DNA of 64,000 nt, taken from positions 160,112-224,111 of the forward strand of contig JAKAHC010000002.1 in assembly GCA_021815305.1 (NCBI GenBank). Reading direction: 5' to 3'. The notes beneath the pieces were generated by a model. The model worked only from the letters and a program-made list of their open reading frames with translations, was not told where the DNA came from and searched no databases. Shown piece by piece: positions 1-10,746 of this stretch. The translations under genes were made by a program, and so were the position numbers. Each line of letters starts with the position of its first letter. Within the stretch, counting starts at the first letter, position 1. The stretch comes from Deltaproteobacteria bacterium (GTDB lineage Bacteria; Desulfobacterota; Deferrimicrobia; Deferrimicrobiales; Deferrimicrobiaceae).

Positions 1-14
1 GGAGGGGGCGTTCC

Positions 15-1637
15 GTGATCGCCGTCGTCGACAACTACGATTCCTTCACGTACAACCTCGTGCAGTACCTGTGCGAGCTCGGGGCGGAGGTATCGGTTTT
101 CCGGAACGACGCGGTTTCCGTGGAAGAGCTGGCACGTCGTGCGCCCAAAGGCCTGGTGATCTCCCCGGGGCCGGGAGGGCCCGACGACGCGGGGATCTCC
201 CTCGACGCCATCCGCTATTTCCAGGACCGCCTTCCCATACTGGGGGTGTGCCTGGGGCACCAGTGCATCGGGCAGGCTTTCGGGGGACGCGTGGTCCACG
301 CCCAGGCGCTGATGCACGGGAAGACCTCCCGGATCCGCCACAACGGGAAGGGGATCTTCTCCATGATCGAGAATCCCATGGTCGCGACCCGATACCACTC
401 CCTCGCGGTCGACCGGTCCGCCCTTCCCGCGGAGCTTGAGGTGTGCGCGGAGGCGGAAGACGGCGAGGTGATGGGGGTGCGACACATCGAAAAGCCCGTT
501 TTCGGCGTCCAGTTCCACCCGGAATCCATCCTGACCCAGTCCGGGATGCGGATCCTGGAGAATTTCCTCTCTCTCATCGACCCCTCCCAGCCCGTGCTTC
601 GGGAATTCGGAAACATCCGGGAAGCGATCTCCGCGGTGTCCGCAAGGAAAAACCTTTCCGCGGACGGCATGCGGGATGCGATGCGGATGATCATGGGAGG
701 GGAAGCCACGCCCTCGCAGATCGCCTCCTTCCTGTCCTGCCTCTCGATGAAAGGGGAGACGATCACGGAAATCGCCGCCGCGGCCGCGGTGATGCGACAG
801 AGGGCCACGAGGATCGTCCCCCCGCCGGGAAAGGACGTGCTCGATACCTGCGGCACGGGCGGGGACCGGGCGGGAACGTTCAATATCTCCACGACCGTGG
901 CGTTCGTCGCCGCGGGGGCGGGAATCCCGGTGGCCAAGCACGGGAACCGCTCGGTGACGAGCCGGTCGGGGAGCGCGGATGTGCTGGAGGCGCTGGGGAT
1001 GGACCTCAACGCGGACCCCTCGAGGATCCAGCGGGCACTCGACGAGGCGGGGATCACCTTCATGTTCGCCCCGAAGTTCCACGCGGCGATGAAATACGCC
1101 ATCGGTCCCCGGCGCGAGATCGCCATCCGCACGATCTTCAACATCCTCGGTCCGATCAGCAACCCTGCCGGGGTCCGCTGCCAGGTGATCGGGGTGTTCA
1201 GCGAGGAACTGGGGGAAACCTACGCGCGTGTGCTCGCGGAGACCGGGCACCGGCGGGCTTTCGTGGTCCACGGGACCGACGGTCTGGACGAGGTTTCCCT
1301 CTCCGCGCCGACCATCGTGTGGGACGTCCGCGAAGGGAAGGTGAAGCGGTTCCTCTTCGATCCGCGGTCGGCGGGTTTCGAATACGCCTCGATCTCCTCC
1401 CTCAAGGGAGGGGACGCGGGAGCGAACGCGACGATTCTTCGCAACATCCTCTCCGGGACCCCCGGCCCCATGCGGCAGGCGGTTCTCCTGAACGCCGCTT
1501 TCGCCATCGTCGCCGGAGGAATGGCCGAGGATATCCGGGAAGGCGTCCGCGCGGCGACCGGATCGATCGACTCCGGCGCCGCGAAGGAAAAGCTCCGATC
1601 CTTCCTGACGATCCTCGGGCGGACCTCGTGCGCATGA
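15..1637 (+). CDS. trpGD: Fused anthranilate synthase glutaminase / anthranilate phosphoribosyltransferase
   Basis: The protein has 540 residues and two cytosolic enzymes of tryptophan synthesis. Residues 1-190 are a class I glutamine amidotransferase that supplies ammonia to TrpE: the nucleophile Cys79 lies in GVCLGHQ and the catalytic His/Glu in FHPES. Residues from about 200 on are TrpD, which joins anthranilate to PRPP; the PRPP loop [11 protein letters not shown] and the [20 protein letters not shown] stretch are present. The start is GTG at 15 with GGAGGGGG at 1-8. The stop overlaps the trpC ATG as ATGA. trpE is expected just upstream, outside the window. The same fusion order is known in enterobacteria. 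I see no defect in either half. Confidence 0.96.
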   Translation: MIAVVDNYDSFTYNLVQYLCELGAEVSVFRNDAVSVEELARRAPKGLVISPGPGGPDDAGISLDAIRYFQDRLPILGVCLGHQCIGQAFGGRVVHAQALMHGKTSRIRHNGKGIFSMIENPMVATRYHSLAVDRSALPAELEVCAEAEDGEVMGVRHIEKPVFGVQFHPESILTQSGMRILENFLSLIDPSQPVLREFGNIREAISAVSARKNLSADGMRDAMRMIMGGEATPSQIASFLSCLSMKGETITEIAAAAAVMRQRATRIVPPPGKDVLDTCGTGGDRAGTFNISTTVAFVAAGAGIPVAKHGNRSVTSRSGSADVLEALGMDLNADPSRIQRALDEAGITFMFAPKFHAAMKYAIGPRREIAIRTIFNILGPISNPAGVRCQVIGVFSEELGETYARVLAETGHRRAFVVHGTDGLDEVSLSAPTIVWDVREGKVKRFLFDPRSAGFEYASISSLKGGDAGANATILRNILSGTPGPMRQAVLLNAAFAIVAGGMAEDIREGVRAATGSIDSGAAKEKLRSFLTILGRTSCA

Positions 1638-2419
1638 CCGCGATGGCCTTTTGCCTCGATCGGATCGTGGATGATGTGCGTGAGGAACTCTCCCTGAGGA
1701 AAGGCCGGGTTTCGATGGCGGAACTCCTCGAAAGGGAAGATCGCCGCGGTCCGGGGAAGGATCTCCTCGGGACCTTGCCGGACGGTCCCGGCATCATCGC
1801 CGAGATCAAGCGGGCGTCGCCTTCGAGGGGGTGGATACGGAAGGGCCTCGACGCCGCCGCCATGGGCCGGGTCTACCTGGAAGGGGGGGCATGGGCGATC
1901 TCGGTGCTCACGGAGGCGCGCCGCTTCGGGGGATCCCTTTCGGACCTCGAAACGGTCAGGGAGGCGTGCCCCGATGCGCGGTTGCTGCGGAAAGATTTCC
2001 TCCTGGACGAGTACATGCTTGCGGAATCCCGGGCTTGCGGGGCCGACATGGCGCTCCTCATGGTCAGCGTGCTCGGAGATCGGACCGTCGGCATGGTGGA
2101 CCTGGCGAGGAAACACCGGCTCGAACCGCTGGTGGAAGTGCACGACGCTTCGGAACTCGCGATCGCCGCGCGGTCGACGGCGCGCCTGATCGGGATCAAC
2201 AACCGCAACCTGGGGGACTTGACCGTCGACTTGTCCACCTCGTCGCGGCTTTTGCCCCTCCTTCCCCCGGGGGCGGTGGCGGTCGTGGAAAGCGGAATCA
2301 CCGGGCCGGAACCGGTGGCGCGTTTCCACGGGATGGGAGCCAGGCTGTTCCTGGTGGGAGAATCGCTGATGGACAGCCCGAACCCCGCTGACACGATGCG
2401 AAGGTATGTGGGAAAATGA
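1634..2419 (+). CDS. trpC: Indole-3-glycerol phosphate synthase
   Basis: A stand-alone TrpC of 261 residues, a beta/alpha barrel that closes the ring of CdRP to give indole-3-glycerol phosphate. The active-site lysines are visible as Lys59 in [13 protein letters not shown] and Lys120 in LLRKDF. The GINNRNL motif and the VVESGI glutamate segment follow in the right order. The ATG at 1634 overlaps the trpGD stop by four bases, so translation is probably coupled. TrpC is not fused to TrpF here; trpF is a separate gene two places downstream. Confidence 0.95.
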   Translation: MTAMAFCLDRIVDDVREELSLRKGRVSMAELLEREDRRGPGKDLLGTLPDGPGIIAEIKRASPSRGWIRKGLDAAAMGRVYLEGGAWAISVLTEARRFGGSLSDLETVREACPDARLLRKDFLLDEYMLAESRACGADMALLMVSVLGDRTVGMVDLARKHRLEPLVEVHDASELAIAARSTARLIGINNRNLGDLTVDLSTSSRLLPLLPPGAVAVVESGITGPEPVARFHGMGARLFLVGESLMDSPNPADTMRRYVGK

Positions 2420-2450
2420 GCGGGAAAACCCCGTATAAGGAGCCGATGAG

Positions 2451-3809
2451 ATGCAGGTGAAAATCCTACTGAAAGACTCGGAAATCCCGAAGACCTGGTA
2501 CAACGTCATGGCGGACATGCCCACGCCCCCGGCTCCCGTGCTCCACCCGGGGACCGGAAAACCGGTGGGGCCGGACGACCTGGCGCCGCTCTTTCCCATG
2601 CCGCTGATCGAGCAGGAAGTTTCCCGGCAGAGGGAAATCCCCATTCCGGATGAAGTCCGCAGGATCTACGCCCTTTGGCGCCCGACGCCGATGTTCCGCG
2701 CCCTGCGGCTGGAGGAGGCGATCGGGACGAAGTCGAGGATCTATTACAAATACGAGGGCGTAAGCCCGGCGGGCAGCCACAAGCCGAACACCGCCATCCC
2801 CCAGGCGTACTACAACAAGATGTCGGGGAGGAAGCGGATCGCAACCGAGACGGGGGCCGGACAGTGGGGATCCGCCATGGCCATGGGGGGCTGCTTCTTC
2901 GGGCTGGAAGTGAAGGTCTACATGGTGAAGGTCAGCTACGACCAGAAGCCGTACCGGCGCATGCTCATGGAGTCGTACGGTGCGAAGGTCGTTCCGTCCC
3001 CCAGCCCCGACACCAACGCCGGGCGGGGCATCCTGTCGCAGGACCCGAAATCGCCCGGCTCGCTCGGCATCGCCATCAGCGAGGCCGTGGAGGATGCGGC
3101 ATCCCGGGAAGACACGAGCTACTCCCTGGGGTCGGTCCTGAACCACGTCTGCCTCCACCAGACCGTCATCGGGCTGGAGGCGCAGGAGCAGATGAAGCTG
3201 GCCAACGATTATCCGGACGTCGTCATCGCCTGCTGCGGCGGCGGAAGCAATCTCGCCGGCATCGGGTTTCCCTTCCTGCGCGACAAGATCAGCGGCGGGA
3301 AGAACCCCCGGGTGGTGGCGGTGGAACCGTCCTCCTGTCCGACCCTGACCAAAGGGATCTACGCCTATGATTTCGGGGACACGGCGAGGCTCACGCCGCT
3401 CCTGAAGATGTACACCCTCGGGCACGACTTCGTGCCGCCGGGAATCCACGCCGGCGGCCTGCGGTACCACGGCGACTCGGCCCTGGTGAGCCAGCTCTAC
3501 AACGAGCGGTTGCTGGAAGCGCAGGCGTACGGTCAGACGTCGGTGTTCACGAGCGCGGTGATCTTCACCCGGACCGAGGGGCTTCTTCCCGCGCCCGAGT
3601 CGTCCCACGCGATCCACGCCGCGATCATGGAGGCCAAGCGGGCGGACGAGGAAGGCACGCGGAAGACCATCCTCTTCAATCTGAGCGGCCACGGGTTCTT
3701 CGACCTGTCCGCATACGAGGATTTCCAGAACGGCCGGCTGGTGGATTACGAGCACCCGGAGGGAAAGATCGCCGAGGCTCTGGATCGGCTGCCGAAGGTC
3801 GAGGCGTAG
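2451..3809 (+). CDS. trpB2: Tryptophan synthase beta chain, type 2 (TrpB2)
   Basis: A 452-residue PLP enzyme of fold type II. It is about 60 residues longer than ordinary TrpB and carries the N-terminal extension and Trp/Pro-rich start typical of the TrpB2 group. The Schiff-base lysine is Lys111 in AGSHKPNTA, followed by ETGAGQWG and the phosphate-binding loop [10 protein letters not shown]. TrpB2 proteins make tryptophan from indole and serine and usually lack the surface that binds TrpA. The ATG at 2451 has AAGGAG eight bases upstream. It lies between trpC and trpF in the same operon as a normal trpB, so the cell has both forms; the role of the second copy (indole salvage or another serine-type reaction) is not shown by the sequence. 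Confidence 0.92.
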   Translation: MQVKILLKDSEIPKTWYNVMADMPTPPAPVLHPGTGKPVGPDDLAPLFPMPLIEQEVSRQREIPIPDEVRRIYALWRPTPMFRALRLEEAIGTKSRIYYKYEGVSPAGSHKPNTAIPQAYYNKMSGRKRIATETGAGQWGSAMAMGGCFFGLEVKVYMVKVSYDQKPYRRMLMESYGAKVVPSPSPDTNAGRGILSQDPKSPGSLGIAISEAVEDAASREDTSYSLGSVLNHVCLHQTVIGLEAQEQMKLANDYPDVVIACCGGGSNLAGIGFPFLRDKISGGKNPRVVAVEPSSCPTLTKGIYAYDFGDTARLTPLLKMYTLGHDFVPPGIHAGGLRYHGDSALVSQLYNERLLEAQAYGQTSVFTSAVIFTRTEGLLPAPESSHAIHAAIMEAKRADEEGTRKTILFNLSGHGFFDLSAYEDFQNGRLVDYEHPEGKIAEALDRLPKVEA

Positions 3810-3822
3810 ACGAGAGACAAGG

Positions 3823-4485
3823 ATGTTCCGCATCAAGATCTGCGGGGTTACGACCCCGTCGGACGCCCTGCACGCGGTTGCGTGCGGAGCGGACGCGATC
3901 GGGATCAACTGTTACGTGGGTTCCCCACGGTTCGTCCCGGAGGAGTCCGCCCGGAAGATCGTGGGGGCGGTCGGGGGAAGGGCCGAGGTCGTGGCCGTGT
4001 TCGTCAACGAGACGCCGGAGGCGATCGAAGCCCTCTGCGCACGGCTGGGAATCGGAACGGTCCAACTTCACGGAGACGAGCCGGAAGGGGTGGCCGCGCG
4101 GCTCAAGGTCCGGCGCATCAAGGCGATCCACGCTTCGAACACGCCGGATCCGGAAAGATTCGCTTCCTACCCTTGCGAGGCGTTCCTTCTGGATTCCGGT
4201 GGGCGGTCGGAGTACGGGGGAACGGGCCGGGAGCTCCCCTGGGGGGAACTCCCGGAGCGGTTCGGCCGCCTGCTCGCGGCGCCGGGCAGTCGCGGCTCCG
4301 GGAAGACGTGGATCCTTGCGGGGGGACTCACGCCGGGGAACGTGGGTCGCGCCATCGCGATGGTCTTCCCCTCCGCCGTGGACGTGGCATCCGGGGTGGA
4401 ATCGTCCCCGGGCAGGAAAGATCCGGCGAAGGTCGCCTCCTTCATCGAGAACGCGAAAGCGGGGTTCCGGCTTGCAGGAGCGTAA
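3823..4485 (+). CDS. trpF: Phosphoribosylanthranilate isomerase
   Basis: A 220-residue beta/alpha-barrel enzyme that performs the Amadori rearrangement of PRA to CdRP, the step before TrpC. The general base Cys7 is in KICGVT and the general acid Asp124 in FLLDSGG. QLHGDE and the C-terminal phosphate-binding segments LAGGLTPGN and VDVASGVE are in place. It follows trpB2 by 13 bases and precedes trpB by about 10, so it belongs to the same transcript. Length is normal for a monofunctional TrpF. Confidence 0.95.
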   Translation: MFRIKICGVTTPSDALHAVACGADAIGINCYVGSPRFVPEESARKIVGAVGGRAEVVAVFVNETPEAIEALCARLGIGTVQLHGDEPEGVAARLKVRRIKAIHASNTPDPERFASYPCEAFLLDSGGRSEYGGTGRELPWGELPERFGRLLAAPGSRGSGKTWILAGGLTPGNVGRAIAMVFPSAVDVASGVESSPGRKDPAKVASFIENAKAGFRLAGA

Positions 4486-4495
4486 GTCGTACAGG

Positions 4496-5680
4496 ATGCC
4501 CGACCGGGAAGGGCACTTCGGGGCCTTCGGGGGACGGTACGTCGCGGAAACCCTGATGTCGGCCCTCATCGGACTGGAAACGGCGTACCGCGCCGCCAGG
4601 CGCGCCCCCTCCTTCCGGAACGAACTCCAGACGATGCTTCGCGACTACGCCGGGAGGCCCACGCCCCTGTATTACGCGGCGCGTCTGACCGAGAAGGCGC
4701 GCGGGGCGAAGATCTACATCAAACGCGAGGACCTCGCCCACACCGGATCGCACAAGATCAACAATACCCTCGGGCAGGGGCTTCTCGCACTCCGAATGGG
4801 GAAGCGGAGGGTCATCGCCGAGACGGGGGCGGGGCAGCACGGCGTTGCGACGGCCACCGTGTGCGCGAAGATGGGGGTTTCCTGCGAAGTATACATGGGA
4901 GAGGAGGACGTCCGCAGGCAGGCGCTGAACGTCTTCCGGATGCGTCTCCTGGGCGCCCGCGTGAACCCCGTGACTTCCGGAAGCCGAACCCTGAAGGATG
5001 CCATGAACGAGGCGCTCCGCGACTGGGTGACCAACGTGCGGAACACTTACTACCTTCTCGGTTCGACGGCGGGGCCGCACCCGTACCCGGAGATGGTACG
5101 GGATTTCCAATCCGTCATCGGAAGGGAGGCCGCGCGGCAGTTCCGCAAGGCGGAAGGGGGGGCGCCGGCGGCGGTCGTCGCGTGCGTGGGGGGCGGAAGC
5201 AACGCGATGGGAATCTTCACTCCCTTCATCCCCGACCCCGGGGTGCGCCTGTACGGCGTGGAGGCGGGGGGGTTGGGCCTCGCGTCCGGCAAGCACGGCG
5301 CGACCCTGTCCCGGGGAAGGATCGGCGTGCTTCACGGAAGCAAATCGTATCTTCTGCAGGACGCACACGGCCAGATCCTCGAGGCGCACTCGATCTCCGC
5401 GGGGCTGGACTATCCGGGCGTGGGGCCGGAACACGCGTGGCTGAAGGAATCCGGGCGGGCCACCTACGTTTCCGTCGACGATGCCCAGGCGCTGGAGGCG
5501 TTCGACGCGCTCTCCCGGCTCGAGGGAATCCAGCCGGCGCTGGAGTCTTCCCACGCCGTCGCCTACGCGCTGGTTCTCGCGCGGCGCATGCGCCGTTCCG
5601 AGACCGTCCTTCTCAACCTCTCCGGCAGGGGAGACAAGGACATGGGAATCCTCATGGAACGGAAGGAGGCGGGATCGTGA
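4496..5680 (+). CDS. trpB: Tryptophan synthase beta chain, type 1
   Basis: A 394-residue canonical TrpB, which condenses indole and L-serine with PLP in the alpha2-beta2 complex. Lys87 in HTGSHKINN and Glu109 in AETGAGQHG match the enterobacterial residue numbers exactly, and the PLP-phosphate loop [10 protein letters not shown] is present. I start at ATG 4496, which gives the usual opening [19 protein letters not shown] at 4472 in the same frame, inside the end of trpF, is an alternative because the nearest GGAG (4477-4480) is rather far from the ATG. The stop overlaps the trpA start (GTGA). Confidence 0.96.
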   Translation: MPDREGHFGAFGGRYVAETLMSALIGLETAYRAARRAPSFRNELQTMLRDYAGRPTPLYYAARLTEKARGAKIYIKREDLAHTGSHKINNTLGQGLLALRMGKRRVIAETGAGQHGVATATVCAKMGVSCEVYMGEEDVRRQALNVFRMRLLGARVNPVTSGSRTLKDAMNEALRDWVTNVRNTYYLLGSTAGPHPYPEMVRDFQSVIGREAARQFRKAEGGAPAAVVACVGGGSNAMGIFTPFIPDPGVRLYGVEAGGLGLASGKHGATLSRGRIGVLHGSKSYLLQDAHGQILEAHSISAGLDYPGVGPEHAWLKESGRATYVSVDDAQALEAFDALSRLEGIQPALESSHAVAYALVLARRMRRSETVLLNLSGRGDKDMGILMERKEAGS

Positions 5681-6471
5681 CGGCGATCGACGCCGCCTTC
5701 CGGAGGCTCCGCGCGGAAAGGCAAAAAGGGCTTGTGGTGTACCTCACCGCGGGGGACCCGACCCCCGCCGCGTCCCTTTCCTACCTGCGCGCGGCGGCCG
5801 ACGCGGGTGCGGACCTCGTGGAGGTGGGAGTTCCCTTTTCCGACCCGACTGCGGACGGCCCCACCATCGAAGCCGCATCGCGCCGGGCCCTGTCTGCGGG
5901 GATGAGCGTGGCGAGGTCTCTGGAACTGGTCCGCGCGTTCCGGAAGACGCACCGGACGCCCGTGGTCCTGTTCGGTTACTACAACCCCTTCTTCCGTTAC
6001 GGGATCCCCGGTCTTTGCGCGGATGCCCGCTCCGCGGGCGTGGACGGATTCCTCGTGGTCGACCTTCCCCTCGAAGAAACCGGGGAGGCGGTCCCGGCGA
6101 TGCGGAGTGCGGGGCTGGACTGGATTCCCCTCGTAGCGCCCACCACCGGCGCAAAGAGAGTCCGGGCGATCCAGCGGGCGGGATCGGGCTTCCTGTACCT
6201 GATCTCCGTGACCGGGGTTACCGGCGTTCGGGAGACCCTTCCCCGGGGGATGGCGGCATGGGCCCGGGATGTCCGGGAAACGGCGCGCCTTCCGGTCGCC
6301 GTGGGGTTCGGAATCTCCTCCCCGGAAATGGCGAGAAAGGCGACGCGTCACGCCGACGCCGCTGTGGTGGGGAGCGCCTGCGTCAAGATCGTCGAAAGGA
6401 ACGGCCGCGCACCCCGTGGGCCCGCGGAGCTTTCCCGGTTCGTAACGTCCCTCAAATCGGCGATGAGGTGA
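5677..6471 (+). CDS. trpA: Tryptophan synthase alpha chain
   Basis: A 264-residue beta/alpha barrel that releases indole from indole-3-glycerol phosphate and channels it to TrpB. Both catalytic acids sit at the standard positions: Glu49 in DLVEVG and Asp60 in DPTADGP. The phosphate-binding segments VAVGFGISS and VVGSA follow. The GTG start at 5677 overlaps the trpB stop, with GGAAGGAGG seven to eight bases upstream. It closes the trp gene block; accD follows after seven bases. Confidence 0.96.
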   Translation: MTAIDAAFRRLRAERQKGLVVYLTAGDPTPAASLSYLRAAADAGADLVEVGVPFSDPTADGPTIEAASRRALSAGMSVARSLELVRAFRKTHRTPVVLFGYYNPFFRYGIPGLCADARSAGVDGFLVVDLPLEETGEAVPAMRSAGLDWIPLVAPTTGAKRVRAIQRAGSGFLYLISVTGVTGVRETLPRGMAAWARDVRETARLPVAVGFGISSPEMARKATRHADAAVVGSACVKIVERNGRAPRGPAELSRFVTSLKSAMR

Positions 6472-6478
6472 CCATGCC

Positions 6479-7327
6479 ATGGCGATTCGACTGTTCCGGA
6501 AGAAGGACGAGAGCGACAAGAAGATCAAGATCCCGGAGGGGATGTGGATCAAGTGCGACGCCTGCCTCGAGATCATCTACAAGCCCGAGGTGGAGCGCAA
6601 CCTGAACGTCTGCCCCAAGTGCGTCTACCACTTCCGGATCCCCGCAACGGAGCGGATCCGCGCCGTGACGGACGAAGGGACCTTCGCCGAGTTCGCCGAT
6701 GACATGGAATCGGTGGACGTGCTGAACTTCGTCGACACCAAGAAGTACGTTGACCGGCTGAAGGAGGCGAAGAAAAAGACCGGACGCAAGGAAGCCGTGA
6801 TCGTGGGGAAAGGGAAGATCAACGGGATCGACATCGTCCTTTCCGTCCTGGACTTCGAGTTCCAGGGTGGTTCGATGGGCAGCGTGGTGGGAGAGAAGGT
6901 GGCGATGGCGGCGGAAACGGCCTTGGAGTCGCATCTCCCCCTGGTCGTGTTCAGCGCGTCGGGAGGGGCGAGGATGCAGGAAGGGACCCTCTCCCTGATG
7001 CAGATGGCGAAGACCGGCGCCGCCCTCGCCCGTTTGTCCGATGCCCGCCTCCCGTACATCAGCGTGCTCACCGACCCCACGACCGGAGGCGTCGCCGCCA
7101 GTTTCGCCATGCTGGGAGACGTCATCATCTCCGAACCGGGCGCCTTGGTGGGGTTCGCCGGGCCCCGCGTCATCGAGCAGACGATAAAGCAGAAGCTTCC
7201 CGAAGGATTCCAGCGCGCGGAGTTCCTGCTCGAGCACGGCATGGTCGACATGATCGTCGAGCGGAGCCGGCTGAAGGCGACGCTGACGCAGATTCTCCGG
7301 TACCTCTCGGGTCACGGGGATCGATGA
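6479..7327 (+). CDS. accD: Acetyl-CoA carboxylase carboxyltransferase subunit beta
   Basis: A 282-residue subunit of the carboxyltransferase that makes malonyl-CoA for fatty acid synthesis; its partner AccA is not in this window. An N-terminal four-cysteine zinc ribbon is visible (Cys26, Cys29, Cys45, Cys48), followed by the crotonase-fold domain with [12 protein letters not shown] and the glycine-rich [18 protein letters not shown]. The ATG at 6479 is seven bases after trpA. The gene ends in an ATGA overlap with folC. The order trpA-accD-folC is seen in several proteobacteria. Confidence 0.96.
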   Translation: MAIRLFRKKDESDKKIKIPEGMWIKCDACLEIIYKPEVERNLNVCPKCVYHFRIPATERIRAVTDEGTFAEFADDMESVDVLNFVDTKKYVDRLKEAKKKTGRKEAVIVGKGKINGIDIVLSVLDFEFQGGSMGSVVGEKVAMAAETALESHLPLVVFSASGGARMQEGTLSLMQMAKTGAALARLSDARLPYISVLTDPTTGGVAASFAMLGDVIISEPGALVGFAGPRVIEQTIKQKLPEGFQRAEFLLEHGMVDMIVERSRLKATLTQILRYLSGHGDR

Positions 7328-8589
7328 CGGGAGCGGCGGGTCCGTCCGGACCGGAAGCCGTCCGACCGGGCCTCGGAAGGATCCGCAGGGCGCTCGCCCG
7401 GGCCGGCCACCCCGAGAGGGGGTTCCGCGCCATTCATATAGCGGGTACGAACGGGAAGGGGTCCACCGCCTGCTTCATCGAGACCATGCTGCGCGTGCTT
7501 TCGGACCGGCGCGTGGGGCTTTTCACCTCGCCGCACCTGATCTCCCCCGAGGAGCGGATCCGCATCGACGGCAGGAAGATCCCGAAGGGGTGCCTCCGTG
7601 CCGGTTTCCGATCCGCCGGGGACCCGCTTACCTATTTCGAGAGGATGACCTGGGTCGCCTGCGACTGGTTTCGGCGGAAAAAGGTCGGGATCGCCGTCAT
7701 GGAGACGGGGCTCGGCGGCCGATGGGACGCGACCAACGCCTGCCGCTCGTCGGTGTCCGTAATCACCACGGTGGGGTACGACCACATGGAGTGGCTCGGA
7801 GGCACCCTCGGGCGGATCGCGGCGGAAAAGGCGGGGATCCTCCGGAAGGGGATTCCCCTGGTTGTGGGACGGTTGCGCCCGGCCGCCCGGTCGGTCGTGT
7901 TGCGTCGCGCCCGTCGCCTCGGATGTTCCACCTGGGAGATGGGCCGCGATTTCGACTGGGAGGAAAACGGGGAAGGGGCGATACGGGTCATCCTTCCCGG
8001 TCTGCGGATCGACGATGTCCGTCCCGCTTTGACCGGTCGTTTCCAGTGGGATAACGCGGCGATCGCGCTGGCCGCCGCGTGGAGATGGGCAGCCATCGAA
8101 GGGATCTGCCGGAGCCGGTTCGCGGAGGTTGCGAAGAGAGCCGTGAGGGAAGCCCGCTGGCCCGGGAGGTTTTGCCGGCTTCCGCTTCGGCGAAACGCCG
8201 GAGCCTGGGTGGACGGGGGCCACAACCCCGAGGCGGCGCGGGCGGTGGCGAGGGAAATCCGGGAATCCCCCCCATGGGGAAAGGGGAAACGCATCGTCGC
8301 CCTGTGGAGCATGCTGGCCGACAAGGACGCGGCGGGCTATCTTCGGGAGCTGTCGTGCGTTCTCGCCGCCGCCGTGGTCTACCCGATGTCCCACGAAAGG
8401 GCATCGGATGCGGGGGCGCTGGCGCGCCGCTGCGAAGACGCCGGGATTCGACACGTTGTCGCGGGCGGCTTCCGGGAGGGGTGGGTCCTGGCGCGTCGTC
8501 TCGCCGGACCGGGGGGAGTGGTCCTTGTGTGCGGATCGCTTGTCGCCGTCGGTGAGGCTTACCGCCATCGTGTGGGGATGGTCCCGTGA
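7324..8589 (+). CDS. folC: Bifunctional folylpolyglutamate synthase / dihydrofolate synthase
   Basis: A 421-residue Mur-ligase-type ATPase that adds glutamate to dihydropteroate and folates. The P-loop GTNGKGST is at about residues 41-48, FTSPHL and the ERIRIDG segment follow, and the second domain holds [10 protein letters not shown]. Start ATG overlaps the accD stop and the stop overlaps the lptD GTG, so three genes are chained by four-base overlaps. Length is normal. Confidence 0.92.
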   Translation: MTGAAGPSGPEAVRPGLGRIRRALARAGHPERGFRAIHIAGTNGKGSTACFIETMLRVLSDRRVGLFTSPHLISPEERIRIDGRKIPKGCLRAGFRSAGDPLTYFERMTWVACDWFRRKKVGIAVMETGLGGRWDATNACRSSVSVITTVGYDHMEWLGGTLGRIAAEKAGILRKGIPLVVGRLRPAARSVVLRRARRLGCSTWEMGRDFDWEENGEGAIRVILPGLRIDDVRPALTGRFQWDNAAIALAAAWRWAAIEGICRSRFAEVAKRAVREARWPGRFCRLPLRRNAGAWVDGGHNPEAARAVAREIRESPPWGKGKRIVALWSMLADKDAAGYLRELSCVLAAAVVYPMSHERASDAGALARRCEDAGIRHVVAGGFREGWVLARRLAGPGGVVLVCGSLVAVGEAYRHRVGMVP

Positions 8590-10739
8590 AACGAATCCCC
8601 CTCGTTTTCGCCGAGGTGGCGGTGCTGCTCGCGCTTTGCGGCTCCCTCGAAGGGGCGGAACTGCGTTTCCCCCTCGCACCGAAGATGCCGGAGAGCCAGA
8701 TCCCCGGTTCCCAGTTGACCGCACCGGTCCACCTCAACGCCGATTCCCTGACGTACGACGACAACACGGGGGTGACCGAGGCGAAAGGCAACGTGGAACT
8801 CGTCATAAGGAACCGGACGATGCGGGCGGACCGCATCCGCTACGACGCGTGGACGGGAGAGGCGGACCTCGAGGGGAAGGTCAGGTACAAGGACCCGGAC
8901 GAGGAGTTCGCCTTCGACCGGATCACGATCAACCTCGGCACGGAGACCGGGATCCTCTACAACGGCACGATATTGATCCGCAGCAGCAGGTACCTCATCT
9001 CCAGCAGGAAGGTCGAGAAGACGGGGAAGGAAACCTTCCTGATCGATAAAGGATCCTTCACTACCTGCCCGTGCGACCCCGAGCCGGACTGGAAGTTCGA
9101 GGTCCGGCGTTCCCGCGTCACTCTCGACCAGTACGCCTACGGAAGGGACATCACGTTCCGGATACGGGGCGTACCGGTCCTCTGGCTCCCGTATGGGGCC
9201 TTCCCGGTAAAACTGACGCGCCAGAGCGGGCTCCTGCTTCCGAATTTCTCCAGCAGCCGCTCCAAGGGATACACGGTGGAGATCCCGTACTATCGTGTCC
9301 TGAATCGTTGGAGCGACGCGACGCTGTCCGTGGAGACGATGAGCCGGCGAGGCTACCGCCCGGAGCTCGAGTACCGGTTCGTCCTGAACCCCGATTCGGA
9401 AGGGACGATCCGCGGCACGTGGTTCCATGACAAAAGCGTGAACCGGGACCGGTGGCGCGCCTACGGGGAAAACATCTTCCGGTCCGGACGCTGGACGGCA
9501 AACGCCATGCTGGAGCTGCCCTCCGACAACGTGTACTACCTCGACCTCGTGGACCAGGACAACCTGCGATCCGGCCGGGATGCGCGGTCCGAGGGGTTCG
9601 TCGGGTCCGCCGGAGAGGAAACGGCGCAGGCGATCTCGGTAACCTGGAACAAGGACCTCCAGGGGATCCCCGGAGACAACACGGTGCAGCGTCTCCCCGA
9701 ATATACGGCCACCCTTCTTCCCCGGTCGGTGATCTTTCCGGGCCTCGACCTCTCCGGCGTGTTTTCGGCCACGAATTTCTATCGAAGGGAAGGCATCGAC
9801 GAGGTCCGGGGGAGGGGATTCGCGCAACTCTCCCGGACGCTGTTCCTTTACCCGTCGATCACGATGACACCCTACCTTTTCGCCGACATTTTGGAAACGC
9901 GGTTCGAACGGTCTCCCGGTTCCCGGGAGATCTCCGGCCGGTTCATCCCCGGAGGAGGGGCGGCGCTCTCCACCGATGCCCGGAGGGACTATCTCTTCCG
10001 GGGAGCCGGCTTCGTCCACGCGGTAGGCACATCCCTCGGGTACCGGTACGTGCCGAAGGTCGGCCAGGAAGACCTCCCCGTCACCGACCGGTGGTCCCGG
10101 CTGGCGCCGCAAAGCCAGTTCGTCCTCGCAACCTCGCAGCGATTTCTGGAGGTGAAGGACGGAGCTTCCCCCAGGGAACTCGCATCGCTGTACGTCGAAT
10201 GGGCGTACGATGTGGGAGGGAAGGATCCGTCCGGGTCCCCGTACGTGGATCCCCTCTCTCCTCTGGTCCGATCGCTTCGCGACCAGATCGATACCGGTGC
10301 GGGGCGGACGCCCCGGAGGGAATCCGCCGTCTCGGACGTTTACGGCAAGCTCTCCCTGACTCCCCCCGGCCGCTGGACGTTCCAGGGGGAGATGCTCTTC
10401 GACCCCGTGGAGACGAACTTCACCATGGGGGCCGTCAGTTCCGAATGGAAGAAGGACCACGACAACCGCGTCCTCGCCGAGTACAGGGTATCCCGCGACC
10501 TTGCGGAGGACGTCCACGGCCTCATCGTCTGGAAACCTCTGCGATCCGTCCGGCTGCAGACGGAGGCGAACTACTCCGTGAGGAACCGGTCCCTGACGGA
10601 CGGCTCCGCGGGGATGAGCGTGTTCCCGAAGAGTGACTGCTGGAATATCGGTTTCGTCGTCGAGAGGAAGAGCCAGCCCACGGACACGAGCGTGAAACTC
10701 ACGTTCGGCCTCCGGGGGATGGGATCCATGGGGAACTGA
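8586..10739 (+). CDS. lptD: LPS-assembly outer-membrane protein LptD
   Basis: A 717-residue outer-membrane protein that inserts lipopolysaccharide into the outer leaflet together with LptE. Residues 1-24 are a signal peptide with a hydrophobic core and a likely cut after EGA. Residues about 45-150 form the OstA/LptA-like beta-jellyroll (LNADSLTYDDNTGVTEAKGN), then comes the beta-barrel domain rich in alternating aromatic strands. Only a CPC pair (near residue 161) is available for disulfides in the first domain, so the E. coli-type disulfide pattern is not kept. The GTG start overlaps folC. Its presence says the organism is a diderm with LPS. Confidence 0.9.
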   Translation: MKRIPLVFAEVAVLLALCGSLEGAELRFPLAPKMPESQIPGSQLTAPVHLNADSLTYDDNTGVTEAKGNVELVIRNRTMRADRIRYDAWTGEADLEGKVRYKDPDEEFAFDRITINLGTETGILYNGTILIRSSRYLISSRKVEKTGKETFLIDKGSFTTCPCDPEPDWKFEVRRSRVTLDQYAYGRDITFRIRGVPVLWLPYGAFPVKLTRQSGLLLPNFSSSRSKGYTVEIPYYRVLNRWSDATLSVETMSRRGYRPELEYRFVLNPDSEGTIRGTWFHDKSVNRDRWRAYGENIFRSGRWTANAMLELPSDNVYYLDLVDQDNLRSGRDARSEGFVGSAGEETAQAISVTWNKDLQGIPGDNTVQRLPEYTATLLPRSVIFPGLDLSGVFSATNFYRREGIDEVRGRGFAQLSRTLFLYPSITMTPYLFADILETRFERSPGSREISGRFIPGGGAALSTDARRDYLFRGAGFVHAVGTSLGYRYVPKVGQEDLPVTDRWSRLAPQSQFVLATSQRFLEVKDGASPRELASLYVEWAYDVGGKDPSGSPYVDPLSPLVRSLRDQIDTGAGRTPRRESAVSDVYGKLSLTPPGRWTFQGEMLFDPVETNFTMGAVSSEWKKDHDNRVLAEYRVSRDLAEDVHGLIVWKPLRSVRLQTEANYSVRNRSLTDGSAGMSVFPKSDCWNIGFVVERKSQPTDTSVKLTFGLRGMGSMGN

Positions 10740-10746
10740 GGAGGTT

